From: Candidatus Gastranaerophilales bacterium
Lineage (GTDB): Bacteria > Cyanobacteriota > Vampirovibrionia > Gastranaerophilales > JAQUYY01
Length of the DNA stretch: 9,130 nt
Direction: 5' to 3'
NCBI GenBank assembly: GCA_028691575.1
Contig: JAQUYY010000062.1
Span: 1 to 9,130, forward strand
Below the pieces are notes generated by a model, which saw nothing but the letters and a program-made list of their open reading frames with translations, was not told the origin of the DNA and made no database searches. A program made the translations under genes and the position numbers. Shown here one piece after another: positions 1-6,763 of the stretch. Position 1 is the first letter of the stretch. Every line of letters begins with the position of its first letter.

Positions 1-1244
1 ATTCTTCCCAAAATTGCACTGGCGGCTGCAATTGCAGGGTTTGACAGATAAACTTCACTTTCAACGTGCCCCATTCTACCTACAAAATTTCTATTTGTAG
101 TTGAAATTGCTTTTTCTCCTGCTGCTAAAATTCCGGCATGTCCGCCAAGACAAGGACCACAGGTCGGAGTAGAAACAGCTCCTTCTGCATCAACAATAGT
201 TTTGACATAGCCAAGCTCGATTGCTTTTAGATAAATCTCTTGAGTTCCCGGGAAAATAATTAATCTGACATCAGGGTGAACTTTTTTTCCTTTTAAAATT
301 TCTGCTGCGATTCTTAAATCGTCAAGCCTTCCGTTTGTGCAACTTCCAATTATAGCCTGATTGATTTTTACATCACCGACTTGAGAAATTGGTCTTGTGT
401 TTTCGGGTAAATGAGGAAACGCAACGGTAGGTTCAATATCAGCTACATCATATTTGATAATTCTTGCATATTGAGCATCTTCATCGCTCGTATAGAATTT
501 ATAAGACCTTAAGGCTCTTCCTTTAACAAATTCTTCAGTAATTTTATCAGGAATAATAATTCCGTTTTTTGCACCTGCTTCGATTGCCATATTGCAGAAT
601 GTAAAACGTCCGTCCATTCCCATTTCTTCGATAACAGAACCGCCGATTTCAAGTGACTGGTACAATGCACCGTCAACACCGATATCACCAATCAAATGCA
701 GTACCAAATCTTTTGCGCTAACCCATTTATTAAGTTTGCCGTTAAATTCTACTTTAATAGTTTCCGGCACTTTAAACCAGGTTTCGCCTAAAGCCATAGC
801 ACAAGCTAAATCCGTAGAGCCAACCCCTGTTGAAAATGCACCTAATGCACCATACGTACAAGTATGGCTATCAGCTCCGATTACCAGGTCTCCGGGCCCT
901 ACAATTCCTTTATCGGGAAGCAGTGTATGCTCAATTCCCATTCTTCCTACGTCAAAATAGTGTTTTAATCCTTGTTCTTTTGCAAAATCTCGAAGCATTT
1001 TTGCCTGTTCTGCCGATTTTATATCTTTATTTGGAACAAAATGATCAGGAACCATCACAACTCTGTCTTTATCAAAAACCTTAGCGGCTCCAGTTTTTCT
1101 GAATTCATTAATCGCAACAGGTCCTGTAATATCATTTGCTAAAGTTATATCCACTTTTGCTGAAATCAGTTGTCCCGGAACAACTTTATCTAATCCTGCA
1201 TGGTCTGCTAAAATTTTTTCTGTGATGTTCATTCCTTTTGACAT
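1..1244 (-). CDS. leuC: 3-isopropylmalate dehydratase large subunit (LeuC), 3' end cut by window edge
   Basis: Aconitase-family [4Fe-4S] enzyme that, with the small subunit LeuD, isomerises 2-isopropylmalate to 3-isopropylmalate in cytosolic leucine synthesis. About 414 residues are present, starting MSKGMNITEKILADHAG. Family landmarks seen are VPDHFVPNKD, GADSHTCTYGALGAF, GSCTNGR (Cys302) and TCGPCLGGH (Cys362 and Cys365). These three cysteines sit where the cluster ligands lie in the roughly 420-residue bacterial/archaeal LeuC2/HacA-type family, so only a handful of C-terminal residues should be missing. The ATG at 1244 has a good Shine-Dalgarno (GAGGAAG, about 1251-1257). leuD, leuB and leuA are not in the window, and leuD could lie just past the left edge. 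Homoaconitase or a related hydro-lyase is the main alternative, because LeuC2 and HacA are hard to tell apart by sequence. Confidence 0.95.
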   Translation of the reverse strand, partial: MSKGMNITEKILADHAGLDKVVPGQLISAKVDITLANDITGPVAINEFRKTGAAKVFDKDRVVMVPDHFVPNKDIKSAEQAKMLRDFAKEQGLKHYFDVGRMGIEHTLLPDKGIVGPGDLVIGADSHTCTYGALGAFSTGVGSTDLACAMALGETWFKVPETIKVEFNGKLNKWVSAKDLVLHLIGDIGVDGALYQSLEIGGSVIEEMGMDGRFTFCNMAIEAGAKNGIIIPDKITEEFVKGRALRSYKFYTSDEDAQYARIIKYDVADIEPTVAFPHLPENTRPISQVGDVKINQAIIGSCTNGRLDDLRIAAEILKGKKVHPDVRLIIFPGTQEIYLKAIELGYVKTIVDAEGAVSTPTCGPCLGGHAGILAAGEKAISTTNRNFVGRMGHVESEVYLSNPAIAAASAILGR

Positions 1245-1281
1245 ATTATCTTCCTCATTTAAAATAAATATCTTTGTTTAA

Positions 1282-1310
1282 ATAATATCATGCACTAAAA
1301 TTGCGTACAA
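1282..1310 (-). promoter_or_regulatory. leuC promoter (-35 TTGTAC, extended -10 TGATATTAT)
   Basis: On the minus strand, TTGTAC (1310-1305) is followed after exactly 17 nt by TATTAT (1287-1282), with a TGA extended -10 just before it. Predicted transcription start is near 1275, giving a leader of about 30 nt that contains the GAGGAAG ribosome site. No T-box or attenuator structure was seen in so short a leader. Confidence 0.6.
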
Positions 1311-1332
1311 CAAAAAGCTAATATTTTTTAGT

Positions 1333-1338
1333 TATAAT
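1333..1338 (+). promoter_or_regulatory. -10 box of the thioesterase operon, probably giving a leaderless mRNA
   Basis: A perfect TATAAT ends 6 nt before the ATG at 1345. Transcription normally starts 6-8 nt after the box, so the mRNA would begin on or next to the start codon. No Shine-Dalgarno lies between the box and the ATG. No good -35 is visible at 16-18 nt spacing. Confidence 0.55.
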
Positions 1339-1344
1339 ATAAAT

Positions 1345-1764
1345 ATGAAACACGATTATAAAATAAAAGTATACTACTCTGATACCGATTCTTACGGTGT
1401 GGTCTGGCATGGAGCTTATGTAAAATGGCTTGAAGTTGGCAGAGTTGAGTTTGCAAATCTTTGCGGTGTAAGTATTGAAAAACTTGAAAATAAAAATGTC
1501 GGGCTGCCTGTTGTTGAAATGAACATCAGGTATAAACGCTCAGCCAAACTTTTTGACGAACTTATCATCGAAACTTCTTTAGAGGAGTTGAGAAATACAA
1601 GAATTTCATTTGCCCATAAAATTTCTGATACAAATACTAATCAGCTTATTTTAAATGCTACGACAACCGTTGTTGCTATTGACAAGCAGGGCAAATTGAT
1701 TAAAAAAATGCCTGAGTATATTTATGATAATTTTAAAAAGGTAATAGAAAATGCAAGATTATAA
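1345..1764 (+). CDS. Acyl-CoA thioesterase, hotdog fold, YbgC/4HBT-like
   Basis: A 139-residue single-domain hotdog-fold thioesterase that probably hydrolyses an acyl- or aroyl-CoA in the cytosol. The N-terminal signature is clear: YYSDTDSYGVVWHGAY at residues 10-25 followed by WLEVGRVEF, matching the DTDxxGVVxHxxYxxxxExxR pattern of the YbgC/4-hydroxybenzoyl-CoA thioesterase family. By that alignment Asp15 is the likely catalytic residue and His22 the conserved active-site histidine. Length is normal (130-150). Cyanobacterial relatives include the DHNA-CoA thioesterase of phylloquinone synthesis, but nothing here points to quinone synthesis, so the substrate is open. The gene overlaps the next one by 14 nt, implying a two-gene operon. 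No Tol-Pal genes, the usual YbgC partners, are adjacent. Confidence 0.88.
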   Translation: MKHDYKIKVYYSDTDSYGVVWHGAYVKWLEVGRVEFANLCGVSIEKLENKNVGLPVVEMNIRYKRSAKLFDELIIETSLEELRNTRISFAHKISDTNTNQLILNATTTVVAIDKQGKLIKKMPEYIYDNFKKVIENARL

Positions 1765-2362
1765 AAACGACGTTCCCTTTGATCCGGGATTCGCTCCTTA
1801 TGTAGAGAATTTTTCAGCGAATATAGAAGCTATTTATACAGAAATAGCAAGGCAAAAATCTCATAACCAAAAGAAATTTACGTTTAAAAGATTTTTGCCG
1901 ATTATTCAAAATTTAATTAAAAATCAAGCTTCTTTTTACCTTGGGTGTTTGTTGTGGGCAGGTTTTTGCAGATACAGATTTAATGAGTCAAAGGAATTTA
2001 TCGGCAATTCTTTTTTGAATTTATCTCAAGAAGAGCTTGAAAAATATGATTTTTCGGCAGAAATTAATTTTTTTATTGATTATATAGAAAAATTTACCGG
2101 AGAAACTGCTTATTATTTAGGAAAACCGATTAAATTAGAGCCGATAATTTTTGAAATTGCTCAAAATTATAAGATTTTTTTAGAAATTAATAATAATTTT
2201 ATTGAAACAAGAGTAACCGCAGACATTAAACTACCGGAAAAACTTGATTATTTTAAGAATTTATCAAAAGATTCTCTTGATGAAATTGAAGAAAAAATTT
2301 ATAACGCCATACAGCATAAAAACATTGAAATGCTTTTAACTAGTGGTTTTTATGGTTGTTAG
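1751..2362 (+). CDS. Hypothetical protein, 203 aa, translationally linked to the thioesterase
   Basis: I do not recognise this protein. It is soluble-looking, with no signal peptide and no convincing membrane span; the most hydrophobic stretch (SFYLGCLLWAGFCRY, about residues 61-75) is short and ends in charged residues. The rest is rich in Lys, Glu, Phe, Ile and Asn and reads as mainly helical, with a Leu/Glu-rich C-terminal part (KDSLDEIEEKIYNAIQHKN). The ATG at 1751 sits inside the end of the thioesterase gene, with AAAAAGG (1735-1741) 9 nt upstream, so it has its own ribosome site and is probably also coupled to upstream translation. It ends 31 nt from the convergent dehydrogenase gene, with no clear terminator hairpin between them. 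Coding quality is good (long uninterrupted frame, family-like codon use), but the function is unknown. Confidence 0.8.
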   Translation: MQDYKNDVPFDPGFAPYVENFSANIEAIYTEIARQKSHNQKKFTFKRFLPIIQNLIKNQASFYLGCLLWAGFCRYRFNESKEFIGNSFLNLSQEELEKYDFSAEINFFIDYIEKFTGETAYYLGKPIKLEPIIFEIAQNYKIFLEINNNFIETRVTADIKLPEKLDYFKNLSKDSLDEIEEKIYNAIQHKNIEMLLTSGFYGC

Positions 2363-2393
2363 CTTTTTCGTTACAAAAAATTTATGTTTCACG

Positions 2394-3764
2394 CTATCTT
2401 GAACAAATTGCTCTTGCAGCAAGGATACCGGAAGCTGATGCTTGAAGAAGTCCTCTTGTCACTCCTGCACCGTCCCCGATTGTAAACAGGTTTTTGATTC
2501 CGATTGTTTCCAATTCGTTTGTTAATAGTACTCTCGAGCTGTAAAATTTGACTTCAATGCCGTATAGCAAGGTATATCTTGATGCTACACCAGGTGCAAT
2601 CTTATCAAGTGCCATAATCATTTCAACAATGCTTGTTAAATGACGGTATGGAAGAACTAAGCTTAAATCTCCCGGAGTTGCGGCCTTGAAAGTAGGCTCC
2701 AGAACACTGTTTGCAATTTTTTCAGGAGTTGAGCGTCTTCCTGAAATTAAATCACCGAATCTTTGAACTAAAACACCACCTGCCAACATATTAGCAAGTC
2801 TTGCAACGTGCTGACCGTATTGAATAGGCTGTTTAAACGGTTCTGTAAATCTTTTGCTCACAAGAAGTGCAAAGTTAGTATTTTTTGTCTTTTTATTTGC
2901 ATAGCTATGTCCGTTAACAGTAGTAATTCCGCTGTAATTTTCGCAAACAACCTCTCCGTATGGATTCATGCAGAAAGTTCTGACTTCATCACCAAAAGTA
3001 GGCGCATAATAAATTAATTTTGATTCATAAAGTTTGTTTGTTAAAGGTTCCATAACAGGGGCAGGAAGTTCTACTCTTACACCTATATCAACGGCATTGT
3101 TAACAAGTTCAACGCCAAGTTTGTTAAATTCTTTCGTTAGCCATCCTGCACCTTCTCTTCCCGGTGCAATTATTACAAATTTGGCGTGAGCAGTATTGCC
3201 TTTATCTGTTACAATTCCTTTGATTTCATTATTTTCAACAATTAAAGTATCTGCACTTTCATCATTTATAATTTTTATTTTATCTTCTAAATAATCCTGC
3301 ATGCTTTTTAAAACATGCAAACTTCTCTCTGTTCCCAAATGTCTTACAGGAGAATGAATTAACTTTAACTCAGCCATTATGGCTTTTCTTGAAATATCGT
3401 CAAAAGTTTCCAGATTAGTTCCGAAAACTTCTTCTGTTGCGCCATAATCAAGGTAAATATTATCTGTGTATTTCAATAAATCTTCAACTTCTGCTCTTGT
3501 CATAAAATCTGTTAAATGACCGCCAACATCAGGAGTTAATGTTAATTTGCCGTCACTGAATGCACCTGCACCGCCCCATCCGCATAATAAATTACATTTT
3601 TTACAAGGAGGGCATTTTAGACCATTTCTAACAAGGCATTTCCTTTTTTCAATTCTTGGACCCTTATCATAAACAGCAATTTTCCAATCAGGTTTCTTTT
3701 TTATTATTTCCAAAGCCGAAAAAATACCAGCAGGTCCTGCTCCGACTATGATTACATCATACAC
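2394..3764 (-). CDS. FAD-dependent dehydrogenase, COG2509 type
   Basis: A 456-residue flavoprotein of the uncharacterised COG2509 FAD-dependent dehydrogenase family. The N-terminal dinucleotide-binding motif is VGAGPAG (residues 7-13), followed by an acidic strand end (VYDKG, 31-35). The C-terminal FAD motif is FTIGDGAGVTRGLLQASASG (427-446). Between them, RNGLKCPPCKKCNLLCGWGG carries Cys51, Cys54, Cys57 and Cys61 just before GAGAFSDGKL; Cys43 is nearby. This cysteine-rich insertion is typical of the family and could be a metal, Fe-S or redox site, but its role is not established. The start is GTG at 3764, chosen because GAGGT lies 5 nt upstream and the flavin-binding motif begins immediately. 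It lies 95 nt downstream of the ricT-like gene on the same strand and may be co-transcribed with it. Substrate unknown. Confidence 0.85.
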   Translation of the reverse strand: MYDVIIVGAGPAGIFSALEIIKKKPDWKIAVYDKGPRIEKRKCLVRNGLKCPPCKKCNLLCGWGGAGAFSDGKLTLTPDVGGHLTDFMTRAEVEDLLKYTDNIYLDYGATEEVFGTNLETFDDISRKAIMAELKLIHSPVRHLGTERSLHVLKSMQDYLEDKIKIINDESADTLIVENNEIKGIVTDKGNTAHAKFVIIAPGREGAGWLTKEFNKLGVELVNNAVDIGVRVELPAPVMEPLTNKLYESKLIYYAPTFGDEVRTFCMNPYGEVVCENYSGITTVNGHSYANKKTKNTNFALLVSKRFTEPFKQPIQYGQHVARLANMLAGGVLVQRFGDLISGRRSTPEKIANSVLEPTFKAATPGDLSLVLPYRHLTSIVEMIMALDKIAPGVASRYTLLYGIEVKFYSSRVLLTNELETIGIKNLFTIGDGAGVTRGLLQASASGILAARAICSR

Positions 3765-3859
3765 TTTTTACCTCACAATCAAGTAATTATTTTGTCTTGC
3801 CCAATAAAGATTATCATGATTCTATTAATTATTAAATGTCTTTGTAATGTTTTTTAAAC

Positions 3860-4837
3860 TTAAACATTGTGGGTTGTGCTTTGAGAATCATCTTCAAGCT
3901 CTTTGATATCAATAGGTTCAATATCATCATCAGGAATATATGCCTGTGGGATTGCAATTTCAATATTATTAACATCATCATCGACCATTTCGATTTCAGA
4001 ACCTTTAAAATCTTTTACCCTGCCATCTTCAAGTTTTACGGCAACATTTCCGCTTAAAAAGTGCAAAGAACACACTCTGCCAATGCCATCAGGTGTCATT
4101 ACACCGCTTCCGACTGGTGGTAAGCCAACTGCTGCATCAAGGTAATTTTGATATTCATAATTTAAACAGCATAAAAGTCTTCCGCAAACACCCGAGATTT
4201 TGCCGGGATTAAGTGGCATTCCCTGATCTTTTGCAAGTTTGACGTTTGTTGCTTCAAAATTATCTAAAAAAGAACAACAGCAAAATTGTCTTCCGCAAAG
4301 TCCGACACCTTCCATTATAGCAGTTTCGTCTCTTACTCCGATATGTCTTAAATCAATACGCACTCTCTTAAATGTTTGAGTTAAATCTTTTAAAAGTTCT
4401 CTAAAATCAACTCTCCCCGGTGCTGTATAATAAAAAGTTATTTTCCTCTTATCAAAAGTATATTTAGTGTCAATAAGTCTCATTGGAAGATTATGCTTTT
4501 CAACCAGCTTTAAACACTTATCATAAGCATCATTTTCTTCAATTCTTATTTTATCCAAAGCCTCAATATCTTTTGCCGATAATGCACGAATTACCGGAAT
4601 TTCCTGCAAATCTCCCTGCTTCTCAAATTGTTTCCATATACAGGAGCTGATAAGCGTAGCTCTTGCTACTTCTTCCCCTTTTTCTGTTCTTACAAGCACC
4701 ATATCACCGTGTTTTAGATGAACGGTAGGTGGTACTGATAATGGATGAAGCTTGTTTTTTAAAAGTCTTATGCCAAATTTTACGCCGGATTTACAATTGC
4801 ACATTAATTTATTTCTCTTTAATCTAAATGTTTTCAT
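3860..4837 (-). CDS. ricT: PSP1/RicT (YaaT)-family regulatory-iron-sulfur protein
   Basis: A 325-residue PSP1-domain protein homologous to B. subtilis RicT (YaaT), which works with RicA and RicF as an Fe-S-bearing complex that stimulates RNase Y processing of mRNAs. The hallmark is the paired cysteine segments GLCGRQFCCCSF (Cys181, 186, 187, 188) and GVCGRLLCCLNYEYQNY (Cys218, 223, 224). The N-terminal third has the usual VHLKHGDMVLVRTEKGEEV segment, and the acidic C-terminus (about 286-325) is variable. The start is uncertain: ATG 4837 lies only 4 nt after a TATAAT box with no Shine-Dalgarno, whereas ATG 4804 (residue 12, MCNC...) has GAGA about 9 nt upstream and would suit the predicted transcript better. 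The longest form is given. RicA and RicF are not in the window. Confidence 0.88.
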   Translation of the reverse strand: MKTFRLKRNKLMCNCKSGVKFGIRLLKNKLHPLSVPPTVHLKHGDMVLVRTEKGEEVARATLISSCIWKQFEKQGDLQEIPVIRALSAKDIEALDKIRIEENDAYDKCLKLVEKHNLPMRLIDTKYTFDKRKITFYYTAPGRVDFRELLKDLTQTFKRVRIDLRHIGVRDETAIMEGVGLCGRQFCCCSFLDNFEATNVKLAKDQGMPLNPGKISGVCGRLLCCLNYEYQNYLDAAVGLPPVGSGVMTPDGIGRVCSLHFLSGNVAVKLEDGRVKDFKGSEIEMVDDDVNNIEIAIPQAYIPDDDIEPIDIKELEDDSQSTTHNV

Positions 4838-4841
4838 TTTA

Positions 4842-4871
4842 ATTATACGATGAGAGTACCGTTTAAGTCAA
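4842..4871 (-). promoter_or_regulatory. Strong promoter of the ricT-like gene
   Basis: On the minus strand, TTGACT (4871-4866) and a perfect TATAAT (4847-4842) are separated by 18 nt. Predicted transcription start is 4836-4834, that is on or just after the first candidate ATG (4837). It follows that translation is either leaderless or begins at ATG 4804. Confidence 0.7.
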
Positions 4872-4971
4872 AAATTATCTAAAATTAATCACATATAAGA
4901 TGTATTATTTAGAAATATAAAGAATGTATATATTACACTAAAGCCCTTATTTTATTGGGTTTTGTAAACAT

Positions 4972-4990
4972 TACTACATCATTAGTAGTA
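4972..4990. promoter_or_regulatory. Dyad TACTAC-N7-GTAGTA upstream of the ATPase promoter
   Basis: A 6-bp perfect inverted repeat, TACTAC (4972-4977) and GTAGTA (4985-4990), lies about 30 bp upstream of the TATAAT at 5019. Its size and place fit a transcription-factor half-site pair, but no regulator is identified and a chance dyad in AT-rich DNA is possible. Confidence 0.25.
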
Positions 4991-5018
4991 TATTAATGCA
5001 AAGTTGTAAAAAGTAGTG

Positions 5019-5024
5019 TATAAT
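5019..5024 (+). promoter_or_regulatory. -10 box for the Ycf45-like ATPase gene
   Basis: A perfect TATAAT with predicted transcription start near 5031, giving a leader of about 77 nt to the ATG at 5108. No consensus -35 is found at 16-18 nt spacing. Confidence 0.45.
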
Positions 5025-5050
5025 AAGAGTATAAAATGTAAAACTATTGA

Positions 5051-5107
5051 AAGGAGAGTGATTGACGCTAAAAAATCTTCTAAAAGATTGTGAGAGTTAG
5101 CGTTACT
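5051..5107 (+). promoter_or_regulatory. Strong Shine-Dalgarno separated from the start codon by a nested hairpin
   Basis: AAGGAGAG (5051-5058) is the best ribosome-binding site in the window, but the nearest ATG in the gene's frame is at 5108. Between them lies an outer stem, 5063-5071 with 5097-5105 (9 bp including one G-U), enclosing an inner stem AATCTT (5074-5079) with AAGATT (5084-5089) and a 4-nt loop. If it folds, the distance from GGAG to the ATG is 6 + 2 = 8 nt, the ideal spacing. A 12-codon TTG-started reading frame (5062-5100) is the competing explanation for this site. Confidence 0.45.
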
Positions 5108-6700
5108 ATGGACAGAAAGGCAGAAATGAATAAGAAGCAGTTTTACAAAGATGTAGGCAGGCTTGCTAATGTATTGCCGCCTCACATTTCAGAAGAATTT
5201 TTAAAAAAGGATACGGACGATTTAATTGAAATTGTTTTGGATTTAGGAAGAATCCCCGAAGTACGTCATTCCGACGGAAAAATCGAATATTTGGGAGAGA
5301 AGAAGGTAACGCAGGAAGACATTTGTCAAATAACGGACAAAATTGAAGATTTTACATCAGATAACAGATCAGGAATTCCCGGTACACTACACCGAATTAG
5401 TGCAATTAAGAACAGAAAAGGTCAAACAATTGGTCTTACTTGCAGAATCGGAAGAGTTGTGACCGGGACTATTGTTTGTATAAAAGATTTAGTAGTTCTA
5501 AATAAAAGTATTTTATTCTTAGGACGACCGGGTGTCGGTAAAACAACAAAACTTAGAGAAATATCAAGGCTTATGGCTGAAGAAATTCAAAAAAGAGTTG
5601 TTGTTGTTGATACTTCAAATGAAATAGCCGGGGACGGAGATATTCCTCACCCTGCAATCGGTTCTGCAAGAAGAATGCAAGTTTCATCACCCGAAAAGCA
5701 AAAAGATATTATGATTGAAGCTGTTCAAAACCATACCCCTGAAGTAATTGTAGTTGATGAAATCGGTACGGAAGAAGAAGCTATGGCTGCAAGAACTATT
5801 GCCGAAAGAGGAGTAATGCTTATAGCAACAGCTCATGGTAATACTTTGGAAAATTTAATCAAAAACCCGACTTTATCGGATTTAGTAGGCGGAATAAATT
5901 CCGTTACTCTTAGTGATGATGAAGCAAGACGTAGGGCTACTCAAAAAACTGTTTTGGAAAGAGAAAAACAACCAACTTTTGATATAGTTATAGAAATTCG
6001 AGATAGAAACACATTAGCGGTTTATAAAAATTCTGCTGAAGCTGTTGATTATATATTAAGAGATTGGCCCGTTAAACCTGAAATTAGAAAAATTGATGGA
6101 AGCGGTGAAGCTGTTGAAATTCAAGAAGCAGTTGAGCCTACTTTTGAAGAAAAATTAAAAGGCGATAAAAATATTGCTCAATATGTTGATAATGTTAAAA
6201 AATTCAGAAAAGTTTATGTATATGCGGTAAGTCGTCAAATTACCGAAAAAGCAATTGAAAGACTGGAGCTGAATGCTGAAGTTACAAGAAACATTGATGA
6301 AGCTGATATTGTTATTGCGCACAAAAGTTATTCAAAAGGTGGCGCAAAGGTTTTAAATGTTGCTCAAAACTTCCATATTCCGATTCATTTCATAAAATCA
6401 AATTCAATGCCACAGGTTCAAAAAGTATTAAAAGAGGCGTTGCAATACGGAAAAATGGAAGGAGATGCTGTTGCCAGAGAATATTTGGATGAAACGGCAA
6501 TTGCATTAGATGAAGCACATGCAGCAGTTAAAAAAGTTCTTGACGGCTCTTGTGATGTTGAATTAAAACCTCAAAAGCAGCATATCAGAAAACTTCAACA
6601 TGAATTAGTGGAACAGCATAACTTATCTAGTGTTAGTATTGGAAAAGATCCAAACAGACGATTAAAAATAGTTTTCGATGATATTTCAAATGTAGGTTAA
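5108..6700 (+). CDS. Ycf45-like AAA-type ATPase with C-terminal R3H domain
   Basis: About 530 residues. The protein belongs to the cyanobacterial/plastid Ycf45 family, whose P-loop domain resembles sporulation ATPase SpoIIIAA. Domain order: a short N-terminal segment (LPPHISEEF), then a P-loop ATPase with Walker A GRPGVGKTT (139-147), DTSNEIAGDGDIPHPAIG and Walker B EVIVVDEIG (212-220). This is followed by TAHGNTLENLIKNPTLSDLVGG, a Ycf45-specific middle domain (YVYAVSRQITEKAIERLEL), and a C-terminal R3H domain with R494-x3-H498 and SSVSIGKDPNRRLKIVF. R3H domains bind single-stranded nucleic acid, so a cytosolic nucleic-acid-handling ATPase is likely; no precise role is known. Start choices are GTG 5090 (inside the hairpin, no Shine-Dalgarno), ATG 5108 (hairpin-bridged AAGGAG, chosen) and ATG 5126 (local AAAGG at 5 nt, also plausible). 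It appears monocistronic, with promoter and terminator of its own. Confidence 0.9.
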   Translation: MDRKAEMNKKQFYKDVGRLANVLPPHISEEFLKKDTDDLIEIVLDLGRIPEVRHSDGKIEYLGEKKVTQEDICQITDKIEDFTSDNRSGIPGTLHRISAIKNRKGQTIGLTCRIGRVVTGTIVCIKDLVVLNKSILFLGRPGVGKTTKLREISRLMAEEIQKRVVVVDTSNEIAGDGDIPHPAIGSARRMQVSSPEKQKDIMIEAVQNHTPEVIVVDEIGTEEEAMAARTIAERGVMLIATAHGNTLENLIKNPTLSDLVGGINSVTLSDDEARRRATQKTVLEREKQPTFDIVIEIRDRNTLAVYKNSAEAVDYILRDWPVKPEIRKIDGSGEAVEIQEAVEPTFEEKLKGDKNIAQYVDNVKKFRKVYVYAVSRQITEKAIERLELNAEVTRNIDEADIVIAHKSYSKGGAKVLNVAQNFHIPIHFIKSNSMPQVQKVLKEALQYGKMEGDAVAREYLDETAIALDEAHAAVKKVLDGSCDVELKPQKQHIRKLQHELVEQHNLSSVSIGKDPNRRLKIVFDDISNVG

Positions 6701-6719
6701 TCAAAAATAATTAATTAAT

Positions 6720-6746
6720 AAAAAAGAGCAGAAGTGCTCTTTTTTT
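6720..6746. terminator. Bidirectional intrinsic terminator
   Basis: The core stem GAGCA (6726-6730) / TGCTC (6735-6739) with a GAAG loop is flanked by an A-run on the left and a T-run on the right, so the stem extends to about 11 bp and gives a U-tract on either strand. It lies 20 nt after the ATPase stop and 18 nt after the LysM gene's stop on the other strand. Confidence 0.85.
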
Positions 6747-6763
6747 ATTTGAAAATTTTGGAT

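Noticed and set aside
592..1084. Plus-strand open frames inside the leuC region
   Set aside because: The minus strand encodes a clear, continuous LeuC with all cluster cysteines; these frames are by-products of its composition.
3846..3868. Inverted repeat AATGTTT/AAACATT over the ricT stop codon as a terminator
   Set aside because: Only seven A/T-rich pairs with a 9-nt loop and no U-run after it on the minus strand.
4940..4962. AAAGCCC...GGGTTT hairpin as a terminator
   Set aside because: Short stem with a bulge, and no plus-strand gene upstream that needs terminating; kept only as possible leader or operator structure.
4982..5185. Minus-strand 67-residue hydrophobic frame overlapping the ATPase start
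   Set aside because: It runs antisense to the ATPase gene's start and promoter and lacks a supported ribosome site.
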